The notes under the pieces were generated by a model. The model was given only the letters and a program-made list of their open reading frames with translations, was not told the DNA's origin and searched no databases. This document shows positions 32,738-39,988 of a DNA stretch of 64,000 bases, in pieces. The DNA lies in assembly GCF_014648675.1 (NCBI RefSeq), contig NZ_BMRO01000004.1:338638-402637 (forward strand), read 5' to 3'. Source of the DNA: Actinomadura livida (GTDB lineage Bacteria; Actinomycetota; Actinomycetes; Streptosporangiales; Streptosporangiaceae). The position numbers were made by a program, and so were the translations under genes. How positions within the stretch are numbered: position 1 is the first letter of the stretch; each line of letters opens with the position of its first letter.

Positions 32738-34765
32738 TCAGCTGGTCCCGGGGGCCGTCAACTCGGTTCCGTTGGCCTGCCGCAGCGGCGCGTCGGCCAC
32801 GCCCAGGCGGCGGGCGGTGTCCAGGAGGTCCTGGAACCCGGACGCCTCGGGGCCGCCGGACTTGATCAGGCGCAGCAGCAGCGCCGACAGGGTCAGGTCG
32901 CGGACGCCGCCGGTGTCGACCGAGCCGAGCAGCCTGGCCATGTCGTCGGTGAAGCTGCCCGAGCCGTCCAGCCAGGGGCCGGCGACGGACCGCGCCACCT
33001 CGGAGTTCTGCACGAAGCCGTCCACGCTCTTGCCGAGCGCGATGGAACCGACGAGCCGGTCGAAGAACACGCTGTCGCCGCCGACGATGTTGATGTCGGC
33101 CGACTCCAGCCCGGCCGCGACGACGCTCGCCTGCGCCTCGGCGACCTGCCGCTGCACGTCGATCGCGGCGAGCCGGATGTCCTTCTCCGTCTCCAGCCGC
33201 AGCCGGTACTCCTCGTGCTGGCGGGACGCCTCGTCCAGCGCGGCCATCGCGCCGGCCTTCTCGTTGAGGCCCTCGGCCTCCGCCTTCAGCGCCTCGCGGA
33301 TCCGGGCGGCCTCGGCCATCGCCTTCTCCCGCGCGACGGCCGCCTCGGCCCGGCCGACCTTCTCGATCGCGGCGGCGTGCTGCTCGCGCACCTGGACCTC
33401 GGCCAGCCCGGGCGCGGCGGCCTCGGCCCGCAGGCCCTCGGCCAGCCTGATCTTGGCCTGCGCGTCCAGCTCGGCGGCCTCCTGCCGCGCCTGCGCCATC
33501 GTCAGCTCCTCGCGGGCGCGGTGCTCGGCGGCGGCCTCCGCGGCCTCGGCGGCCTTGATGTCCTTGACGAGGTTCTCCTGCGCCTCGGCCTCCGCCTGGA
33601 TGATGACGGCCTGGCGGGTGCGCTCGGCCTCCTCGACCGTCCGGAGGCGCTTGATGTTCTCCTCCTGCTCGGCGACCGTCCGCTCCACCGCGATCCGCTC
33701 CCGGACGACGTTCGCGATCTCCCGCTTCTCCGCCTCGACCTCCTTGTCGGCGGAGATCCGGGTCAGCTCGGTCTCCCGCTCGCGGGCGATGACCTCCAGC
33801 AGGCGGTCCTTCTCGATCCGCTCGCTCTCGATCGCGAGCACCCGCTCCTTGTTCTTCGCGGCGACCGAGACCTCCCGCTCCTTGTTCTCGTGCTGCACGC
33901 CGAGCTGCTCGTCGGTGCGGATGTGCGCGGTCTGCGCGCGCAGCCGCTCCTCGGCCTTCACCCGCTCGATCTCCGCCTGCTCCCGCGCCCGGACGGTCTC
34001 GACCTCGCGCTCCTGGCGCAGCTCGGCGTCCGCCTGGCGGCGCTCCAGCTCCAGGATCGCCTCGCGCGCCTCCACGTTCTGGCGCGTGATCTCCTTCTCC
34101 TCGTGGCGGGCGTGCTCGTTGGTGCGGACGTGCTCGATCGCGGTCAGCTCGGTGATCTTGCGGATGCCCTGGGCGTCCAGGATGTTCGACCTGTCGAGCG
34201 ACATCAGCGGCGTCTGCTCCAGGTAGTCGATCGCCGCGTCCTCGAGGCTGTAGCCGTTCAGGTCCGTGCCGATGACCTGGATGATGTGGTCGCGGAACTC
34301 GTTGCGGCGGGTGTAGAGGTCGGCGAAGTCGAGGTGCTTGCCGACGGTCTTCAGCGCCTCGGAGAACTTGGCCGCGAACAGCTCCTGCAGCGTCTCCTGG
34401 CCGCTGGCGCGCTCGGTGCCGATGGCCTGCGCGACCTTCACCACGTCCTCGACGGTCTTGTTCACGCGGACGAAGAACGTGATGCGGATGTCGGCGCGGA
34501 TGTTGTCCTTGCAGATCAGCCCTTCCCGGCCGGTCCGCTCGATGTCGATCGTCTTCACCGAGATGTCCATCATCTCGGCCTTGTGCAGAACGGGCAGGAC
34601 GATCGCGCCGGTGAAGGTGACGTCCACCTTCTTGTACTTGGAGATGATGAGCGCACGGCCCTGGTCGACCTTGCGGAAGAGCTTCTTCACCATCAGGACG
34701 AGCCCGAGGGTGACGAGAAGGGCGAGTGCCAGGAGCACACCGGCTCCCATGGTGATGACGTCCAT
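32738..34765 (-). CDS. Flotillin (SPFH-domain) membrane scaffold protein, YqiK-like
   Basis: This is a 675-residue flotillin. It has one N-terminal membrane span (about 7-27), an SPFH/band-7 domain (about 30-210: RKVDQGRALIISKYKKVDVT and KDNIRADIRITFFVRV), and a very long charged Ala/Glu-rich coiled coil (about 215-560). Its C-terminal tail contains VVAAGLESADINIVGGDSVF, a typical YqiK/flotillin closing motif. Flotillins form oligomeric rings that organise membrane microdomains. Its neighbours are an OB-fold NfeD/YqiJ-type membrane protein upstream and the giant ATPase downstream, all in one direction. Confidence 0.92.
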   Translation of the reverse strand: MDVITMGAGVLLALALLVTLGLVLMVKKLFRKVDQGRALIISKYKKVDVTFTGAIVLPVLHKAEMMDISVKTIDIERTGREGLICKDNIRADIRITFFVRVNKTVEDVVKVAQAIGTERASGQETLQELFAAKFSEALKTVGKHLDFADLYTRRNEFRDHIIQVIGTDLNGYSLEDAAIDYLEQTPLMSLDRSNILDAQGIRKITELTAIEHVRTNEHARHEEKEITRQNVEAREAILELERRQADAELRQEREVETVRAREQAEIERVKAEERLRAQTAHIRTDEQLGVQHENKEREVSVAAKNKERVLAIESERIEKDRLLEVIARERETELTRISADKEVEAEKREIANVVRERIAVERTVAEQEENIKRLRTVEEAERTRQAVIIQAEAEAQENLVKDIKAAEAAEAAAEHRAREELTMAQARQEAAELDAQAKIRLAEGLRAEAAAPGLAEVQVREQHAAAIEKVGRAEAAVAREKAMAEAARIREALKAEAEGLNEKAGAMAALDEASRQHEEYRLRLETEKDIRLAAIDVQRQVAEAQASVVAAGLESADINIVGGDSVFFDRLVGSIALGKSVDGFVQNSEVARSVAGPWLDGSGSFTDDMARLLGSVDTGGVRDLTLSALLLRLIKSGGPEASGFQDLLDTARRLGVADAPLRQANGTELTAPGTS

Positions 34766-34846
34766 CGGAATCCCTGTCTGTCGGGGGAGTGCGGTCGCGG
34801 GGATCAGGTCGCGGGGGGCGGGGCGCGGGGGGTCGGGGCGCGGGGG

Positions 34847-35518
34847 CTAGAGGGCCGGGCGGTCGAACGCCGCGTCGTGCGGCATCACCCAGAAGAACTG
34901 GCCGGCCGGGTCGAAATCGAAGATCAGTGCGTGGCTGCCGGCGGTGAGGGCGGTGCCCTGCGCGCCGCCCGCCACGGCCACGTCCATCGCGGGCTGCCGC
35001 ACCTGGACGATGGCGGACGAGCCGTCGGGGGCGGTGACCTCGGCCTGGCCGAAGTCCGGGCCGACCCGCCCGGTGCGGATGACGCAGGGCAGCCCGACGA
35101 AGTCGCGCAGCGACGCCTCGACCGGGCGGCGCAGGACGCGGCGCAGCGGCAGCACGGCCAGCCGCGTCCCGGCCCAGGCCGCGATCAGCGCGACGGCCAG
35201 GACGAGGGTCCGCAGGAAGGCGCCGTCCAGCAGCGCCGAGCCCGCGAGGCTGACGAACCACGCGAGGGCGATGAGCAGCGAGAGGACGACCGTGCCGGGG
35301 ACACCGCCGAGGCCGAGGAAGGCGAACCAGCCCGGGCCGGGCCCGTCCCCGTCCTCGGGGCCGGCGCCGGCCCCCGTATCGGCATCGGCGCCGGCCCCGA
35401 GGAGGTCCATGTCGAGGCCGCCGACCAGGACGAAGGCCCAGTACACGGCGACGACCAGGAGAGAGAAAGTGAAAAGCGCGGTCGGAAAACCGAACGCGGC
35501 GTCGAAGAATTCAGCCAT
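34847..35518 (-). CDS. YqiJ/NfeD-like membrane protein with OB-fold
   Basis: This 223-residue protein has membrane spans at about 12-35, 76-97 and 102-124, an Ala/Gly/Asp-rich loop between the first two, and a soluble C-terminal domain (about 135-223) whose LVGLPCVIRTG-like start (here DFVGLPCVIRTGRVGPDFGQ) marks the OB-fold of the NfeD/YqiJ group. These proteins partner flotillins: YqiJ-YqiK in E. coli, NfeD-FloT in Bacillus. It precedes the flotillin gene by 81 bp, as expected for that pair. Confidence 0.85.
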   Translation of the reverse strand: MAEFFDAAFGFPTALFTFSLLVVAVYWAFVLVGGLDMDLLGAGADADTGAGAGPEDGDGPGPGWFAFLGLGGVPGTVVLSLLIALAWFVSLAGSALLDGAFLRTLVLAVALIAAWAGTRLAVLPLRRVLRRPVEASLRDFVGLPCVIRTGRVGPDFGQAEVTAPDGSSAIVQVRQPAMDVAVAGGAQGTALTAGSHALIFDFDPAGQFFWVMPHDAAFDRPAL

Positions 35519-36074
35519 GAGAATGCACGCTTCCGCTGTGGGACGTCGAAGACCGCGCCGGGCGCGCCGAATGCGCGCCGGCCCGTGAGGAAAGGCCCGC
35601 GAAGGGGAGGGGAAGGAAGCGGCTCAGCTATCTGGGAAGTCGTGCGCCCAGGCCATGGAGATCATGCCGTAAGGCCGGGCGGGAACGCGCGGCGACGGAG
35701 GCGGCGCGATGATGAAGTGCCGGGAATTCATCCACCCTCCTGGTCGCAGACGTATGGTGTCTCGCCGACCAGACTTCCCGGCACACCGGTAGTTAACTTA
35801 GCTTATTTCTCGCGAAAAGGGAAGTCTGCTGTCGGATCGTTTGCCGTGACCGGCCGCCGACCTCGCCGTTCGCCGCGGCGGCTCGGGCGAGGGGCCGCGC
35901 CGTCCGCGGTGCGGCGACCCGACACTTGGGCGTTCCGGCGCCATGATCGGTTCCAGTGGCTTGGCCGCCGCGGGCCACCGGATCTGCGGCGGGCGCGAAA
36001 CCGGGGGGAACTTTCAGGTTTCGTTGAGGTAGCGTTGGGGCTTCACTCAGGAACCCGGCGTATTTTGGCGCGGC
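35519..36074. other. 556-bp divergent intergenic region
   Basis: No gene is found. An AT-rich island at about 35790-35818 sits in the loop of a perfect 10-bp inverted repeat (CAGACTTCCC at 35770-35779, GGGAAGTCTG at 35819-35828). A second small dyad, GATGAA (35711-35716) and TTCATC (35727-35732), lies closer to the flotillin operon. Promoters for both directions are presumably here. Confidence 0.5.
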
Positions 36075-37097
36075 ATGACTCCGCAGACCAGCCGGCCGAT
36101 CTTCATCATCGGCTGTCCCCGTTCGGGCACGACGCTGCTCCAGCAGATGCTGCACTCGCATCCGCGGATCGCGTTCCCGTCCGAGACCAGGTTCGTGCAC
36201 ACCTCGTACGAGGTGCGGCAGACCTTCGGTGACCTGGAGCTGGCGGAGAACCGGCGCAGGCTCGCGGAATGGATCGTCAAGGGCAAGGACACGAAGTTCC
36301 ACGTCCTCAAGCTGGACGCGGACAGGACGATCGAGGAGATCGTGCAGGCGCCGCCGACGCTCGGGTCGGCCCTGGCGACCGTCTTCCGGGCGTACGCGCG
36401 CGAGCACGGCAAGCCGCGGTGGGGCGACAAGCGCCCGAGCTACTTCCGCCGGGTGCCCATGCTCCAGCGGATGTTCCCCGACGCCCAGTTCGTCCATCTC
36501 GTCCGGGACGGCCGGGACGCGGTCAGCTCGCTGAAGAAGATGCCCTGGTACCACGGCGACACCTTCTCGGCGGCGCTGACCTGGCGGGAGGCGGTCGACA
36601 CCGGCAAGTGCCTCGCCCGCCGCCTCGGCCCGGAGACCTTCTACGAGTTCCGGTACGAGGACCTCGTCGCCGAACCGGAGAACTCGCTGCGGCGGCTGTG
36701 CGCGTTCCTCGGCGAGGATTACCACCCGGCGATGACGAAGGCGTACGAGCACGCCCGGGAGACGGTGCCGTCCGCGCGCAAGTGGCACCTCCGGACGCAC
36801 GAGGCGCCCAACACCCGCAACGTCGGGGCGTGGCGGGAGCGCCTGGAGGACTGGGAGGCGGACCTGGTCGAGCACGTCCTCGCCTCGCGGCTGGCCCAGC
36901 ACGGCTACGCGCTGACGGGGGTGGCGCGCCCGTCCGCCGCGAACCTCGCCAGATACCACCGGATCGCGGCGCACCGGTGGCGGTCGCAGCGGGCGCACGC
37001 GGTCCTGGACCGCCTGGCGCAGTCCCGCGACCCCAATCCGGTGGCCTCCCTCCTCACCGGGCCGGTGCCGGTGGACGGTGCCGCTGACCAGGCATGA
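36075..37097 (+). CDS. Sulfotransferase family protein
   Basis: This 340-residue PAPS-dependent sulfotransferase has a 5'-phosphosulfate loop IFIIGCPRSGTTLLQQML at residues 9-26, the 3'-phosphate contact FVHLVRDGRDAVSSLKKM (about 138-155) and FYEFRYEDLVAEPENSLRRL (about 191-210), all in the right order. Many actinomycete members sulfate lipids or glycolipids. It lies upstream of, and on the same strand as, the acyl carrier/FAAL genes but is separated by 454 bp, so a shared pathway is possible but unproved. Confidence 0.92.
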   Translation: MTPQTSRPIFIIGCPRSGTTLLQQMLHSHPRIAFPSETRFVHTSYEVRQTFGDLELAENRRRLAEWIVKGKDTKFHVLKLDADRTIEEIVQAPPTLGSALATVFRAYAREHGKPRWGDKRPSYFRRVPMLQRMFPDAQFVHLVRDGRDAVSSLKKMPWYHGDTFSAALTWREAVDTGKCLARRLGPETFYEFRYEDLVAEPENSLRRLCAFLGEDYHPAMTKAYEHARETVPSARKWHLRTHEAPNTRNVGAWRERLEDWEADLVEHVLASRLAQHGYALTGVARPSAANLARYHRIAAHRWRSQRAHAVLDRLAQSRDPNPVASLLTGPVPVDGAADQA

Positions 37098-37551
37098 TTT
37101 CCGCGGGGCAAGCTATATATGCCTGCGAAGGAAGAAGGACCTGACTCGTCCGTGATGGGGGAGTCTGGGAGTTTGTCCGAAATTCTCTTGGAACGTGCCG
37201 GGTCGGCATGGCCGGCCGGATGCCCGTGCGGGACGGGTCTGCTGGGAAACGACGCAGGTCGGGTGCCGCGGTGGGTTCGCGGGTGAGCGACGGATCCAGT
37301 GGGACGGGCGGGGACAGGGGTTCGCGGGCGGCCTTCCGGTGGGCCCCATAACGGAAGTGGTTACTCACCAGTAACCTAGTGCCGTTTTACCGTCTAACTG
37401 ACTTAATTTACGAAACAGAGACATGGTTGTGTCCGATCGTTCACATGGGGATCTGAGACACATCGTCTATTTGCCGGTATCTTGCGTGTTGCTCGTCTTC
37501 CGATAGCTATCGCGATTGATTCGATGATCCTCTGACATAAGGAGGAATGCG
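37098..37551. other. 454-bp region before the acyl carrier protein gene
   Basis: No gene is seen. The second half (about 37340-37540) is unusually AT-rich for this genome. It includes a compound hairpin at 37350-37386: inner arms GGTTACT/AGTAACC around CACC, outer arms AACGG/CCGTT, followed by TTTTAC. This could end the sulfotransferase transcript or be a regulator site. The carrier gene's AAGGAGG site is at 37539-37545. Confidence 0.5.
37350..37390. promoter_or_regulatory. Dyad with TetR-type symmetry ahead of the lipid operon
   Basis: GGTTACT (37359-37365) and AGTAACC (37370-37376) are perfect arms with a four-base spacer, flanked by AACGG (37350-37354) and CCGTT (37382-37386), and then a short T-run. 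The inner 18 bp have the size of a TetR-family operator. The whole could equally be a terminator. I cannot decide between the two. Confidence 0.45.
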
Positions 37552-37809
37552 GTGACCAGATCGGAAACAATTTCCCACGACGAGCTGCAATCGTGGCTTC
37601 TTGACAGGATCGCCTTCTACCTCGACCGGCCTGCTGAAAACATCGATCCAGGTGTCGAACTGGCGCGGTATGGCGTGGACTCCGTCTACGCCATCAGCAT
37701 CATCAGCGACATCGAAGACCATCTCCAGGTCGAGGTCGACGTGGCCGAGGCGCGGCGCCGGGAGACGGTGACGGCCCTCACCGACTACCTGCTCGAACTC
37801 GTCGCGTGA
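37552..37809 (+). CDS. Acyl carrier protein
   Basis: This 85-residue carrier has the phosphopantetheine site GVDSVYAISI with Ser-44, within helices typical of type II carriers (LARYGVDSVYAISIISDIED). It would hold an acyl chain as a thioester. GTG 37552 follows AAGGAGGAA. It is the first gene of a compact run ending in a fatty-acyl-AMP ligase, so it is most likely loaded by that ligase rather than serving bulk fatty acid synthesis. Its stop overlaps the next start. Confidence 0.92.
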   Translation: MTRSETISHDELQSWLLDRIAFYLDRPAENIDPGVELARYGVDSVYAISIISDIEDHLQVEVDVAEARRRETVTALTDYLLELVA

Positions 37810-38432
37810 TGGCCGACCGGCCGGGCGGCGGGCCCGTCATGGTGGTGCTCGGCGACAGCGTCGCCGAGGGGCAGAACGACCCGGACCCGGCCGGCGGGTG
37901 GCTCGGCTGGGCCGGTCGGCTGGCCCGTGAGCTGGACGTTTCCCGCGAGGAGATGCTCAACGTCTCCGACCCGGGCGCGACGATCGAGGACGTGGTCGGC
38001 ACCCAGCTGCCCGCCGTCCGGGACCTGCGGCCGAGGCTCGTCGTGCTCGGCTGCGGGATGAACGACGCGCTGCGCGGGTTCGAGCGGCCGGCCGCCGCGG
38101 CCCGGCTGACCGAGCTGTTCGGCTGGGCCCGCTCGCGCGACGCGATCGCGCTCGCGATCCCGGTGCCGCGGCCGCCGCTGCTCGACCTGTCCCCGATGTC
38201 GCAGTTCCGCAAGAAGCGAACGGTGCAGCGCATTCACGACTTCAACGAGGAGCTCGCCCGTGCGACGCGCGAGTTCGGAATACCGTTTCCCGCGCGAGAA
38301 ACGGTGGACAAGGTCGCCGATCCCGCGATGTGGAGCGCCGACGGAATCCATCTGAACCCGCGCGGGCACGCTTATGTCGCGGAGGTGATCGCGAACTTCG
38401 CACGAAGCCTGCTCCGCGAGCGGGCGATATGA
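37809..38432 (+). CDS. SGNH/GDSL hydrolase (first copy)
   Basis: This is a 207-residue esterase-fold protein without a signal peptide. The nucleophile is Ser-17 in VVLGDSVAEGQ, the GxxN block appears as LGCGMNDALRG, and the acid/base pair is Asp-178/His-181 in SADGIHLNPRGH. It may act as a thioesterase or acyltransferase on the carrier-bound chain. That is inference from its position between the carrier and ligase genes. ATG 37809 shares a base with the preceding stop. A GTG one codon earlier is possible. Confidence 0.87.
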   Translation: MADRPGGGPVMVVLGDSVAEGQNDPDPAGGWLGWAGRLARELDVSREEMLNVSDPGATIEDVVGTQLPAVRDLRPRLVVLGCGMNDALRGFERPAAAARLTELFGWARSRDAIALAIPVPRPPLLDLSPMSQFRKKRTVQRIHDFNEELARATREFGIPFPARETVDKVADPAMWSADGIHLNPRGHAYVAEVIANFARSLLRERAI

Positions 38433-39514
38433 GCTCGGGGGCCGAACCGCACAAGTCTGGGATTGAGATGAAGAGACCATTCACCTTCGCCCGAGTCCCC
38501 CAGTCGATGTTGCTGATTCCGCTCGCGCCGGTCCTCGCCGTGCAGGCTTGGCGGACGGCCCGGCGCACGCCCCGGCTCGCACCCGCGTCCGGTGACGAGC
38601 ACGGCTTCGCCCCCGGCACCGACCCCGGCGCCGGACCCGCCTACCGGGTCGTCGTGATCGGGGAGTCCACCGCGGTGGGGGTCGGCGCGTCCCGGCACGC
38701 GCAGGCCCTGCCGGGCTTCCTGGCCGAGGCGCTGCGGGAACGCCTGCGGCGCAGCGTGTCCTGGTCGGTCAACGGCGAGAACGGCGCCACGGCCCACCGG
38801 GTCGCGACCGGCCTCGTACCGAACGGCGCCCCCGGCACGGACATGTCCGGCAAAGACGCGTCCGGCAACGGCACCTCCGGTAACGGCACGCCCCCCGGGG
38901 GCGCGCCGCCCGGCGGCGCGTCCGGGGGACCGGGCGCGGACCTCGTGGTCGTGACCGTCGGGATCAACGACCTGATCCGGGGGCGCCCGCTGCGGCGGTG
39001 GACGGACGACGTGTCCCGGCTCATCGCCGCGCTGCAGGGCAGGTACGCGCACGCGACGCTGGTCGTCGCGGGGATGCCGCCCGTGCACCGGTTCCCGGCG
39101 ATCCCGCAGCCGCTGCGGCTCGTCCTCGGCGCGCGGGCCCGGCTCATGGACCGGATCATGCGCGACGCGGCCCGGTCGCGCGGCGCCGTCCACGCCCCGA
39201 TGGACGAGGCGATGGCGCGCGACCGGCGGCTGTTCGCGAGCGACGGCTTCCACCCGTCGCCCGCCGGCTACCGGGCCTGGGCCGAGGACCTCGCCCGCGC
39301 CGCGACCCCCGTCCCCGCCACCACGACCCCCGCCACTACGAGCCCCGCCACTACGAGCCCCGCCACTACGAGCCCCGCCACTACGAGCCCCGCCACTACG
39401 AGCCCCGCCACTACGACCCCCGCCACTACGACTTCGCCCGCACCCGATCCCGCGCCCGGTTCCGCTGAGAGCGCGCCCCCCGCCGACATCGTCCCGCCCC
39501 GGACGGTGAACTGA
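38429..39514 (+). CDS. SGNH/GDSL hydrolase with repeat tail (second copy)
   Basis: This is a 361-residue hydrolase. A hydrophobic segment near the start (SMLLIPLAPVLAVQAW, about 30-45) may be a signal anchor. The nucleophile is Ser-80 in VVIGESTAVGVG, the third block is VTVGINDLIRG, and the acid/base pair is Asp-272/His-275 in ASDGFHPSPAGY. A Gly/Ser/Pro-rich insert lies at about 145-168. The C-terminus is a Pro-Ala-Thr-Thr-Ser repeat, likely an extended, possibly glycosylated stalk. It overlaps the first SGNH gene by four bases. Confidence 0.85.
   Translation: MSSGAEPHKSGIEMKRPFTFARVPQSMLLIPLAPVLAVQAWRTARRTPRLAPASGDEHGFAPGTDPGAGPAYRVVVIGESTAVGVGASRHAQALPGFLAEALRERLRRSVSWSVNGENGATAHRVATGLVPNGAPGTDMSGKDASGNGTSGNGTPPGGAPPGGASGGPGADLVVVTVGINDLIRGRPLRRWTDDVSRLIAALQGRYAHATLVVAGMPPVHRFPAIPQPLRLVLGARARLMDRIMRDAARSRGAVHAPMDEAMARDRRLFASDGFHPSPAGYRAWAEDLARAATPVPATTTPATTSPATTSPATTSPATTSPATTSPATTTPATTTSPAPDPAPGSAESAPPADIVPPRTVN
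39316..39435 (+). repeat. Eight tandem 15-bp units encoding PATT(S/T)
   Basis: The unit CGCCACTACGAGCCC is repeated exactly five times from 39331 to 39405 and flanked by variant units (39316-39330, 39406-39435). It keeps frame, so copy-number change would only lengthen or shorten the Pro/Thr-rich tail of the SGNH hydrolase. Confidence 0.9.
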
Positions 39515-39547
39515 CCCCGACCACGGCAAGTGAAGGGAGCAGCTCAG

Positions 39548-39973
39548 GTGACGGTTCCCGGAACGTTCCGAAAGGCGGTGGAGGCCAAGGACCTCTCCGC
39601 GATCACCGGCTCGCTCGACCCTGGCATCGAGTTCCACAGCCCGGTGATGGTGAAGCCCTACCACGGCCGCGACTCCGTCGCCGCGCTCCTCGGTGTGCTG
39701 CTGGAGGTCTTCGAGGACTTCCACTACACCGACGAGCTCATCAGCGCCGGCCGGCCCGACGCGCCGGCCCAGGCGCTGATCTTCAACGCCCGGGTGATGG
39801 GCAAGGCCGTCCAGGGGCTCGATCTGCTCCGGTTCGGCGACAACGGTCTCGTCACCGGCTTGACCGTGATGGTCCGCCCCCTGCCCGCGGCGATGACGCT
39901 CGCGCGGGCGGTGGGGCGGCGGATGGAGGCGGCGGAGGGACCGGGGGGCCCGTCCGGCACCGCCCACCTATAG
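39548..39973 (+). CDS. NTF2/SnoaL-like protein
   Basis: This 141-residue protein has the cone-shaped NTF2-like fold: TFRKAVEAKDLSAITGSLDP, IEFHSPVMVKPYHGRDSVAA and the C-terminal strands ALIFNARVMGKAVQGLDLLR. Relatives are SnoaL-type cyclases, isomerases or simply ligand binders. No catalytic acid can be fixed. GTG 39548 is preferred, seven bases after AGGGAGC. It lies between the SGNH and acyl-CoA-dehydrogenase-like genes and may handle the same acyl intermediate. Confidence 0.8.
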   Translation: MTVPGTFRKAVEAKDLSAITGSLDPGIEFHSPVMVKPYHGRDSVAALLGVLLEVFEDFHYTDELISAGRPDAPAQALIFNARVMGKAVQGLDLLRFGDNGLVTGLTVMVRPLPAAMTLARAVGRRMEAAEGPGGPSGTAHL

Positions 39974-39988
39974 GGAGTCGAGAAAGAG

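Noticed and set aside
32732-36232. 1,166-codon open frame on the plus strand
   Set aside because: It runs antisense through the flotillin and YqiJ-like genes and across an intergenic region. It has no domain and is explained by codon bias.
39316-39435. Tandem repeats considered as a CRISPR array
   Set aside because: The 15-bp units are contiguous without spacers and keep the reading frame of the hydrolase.
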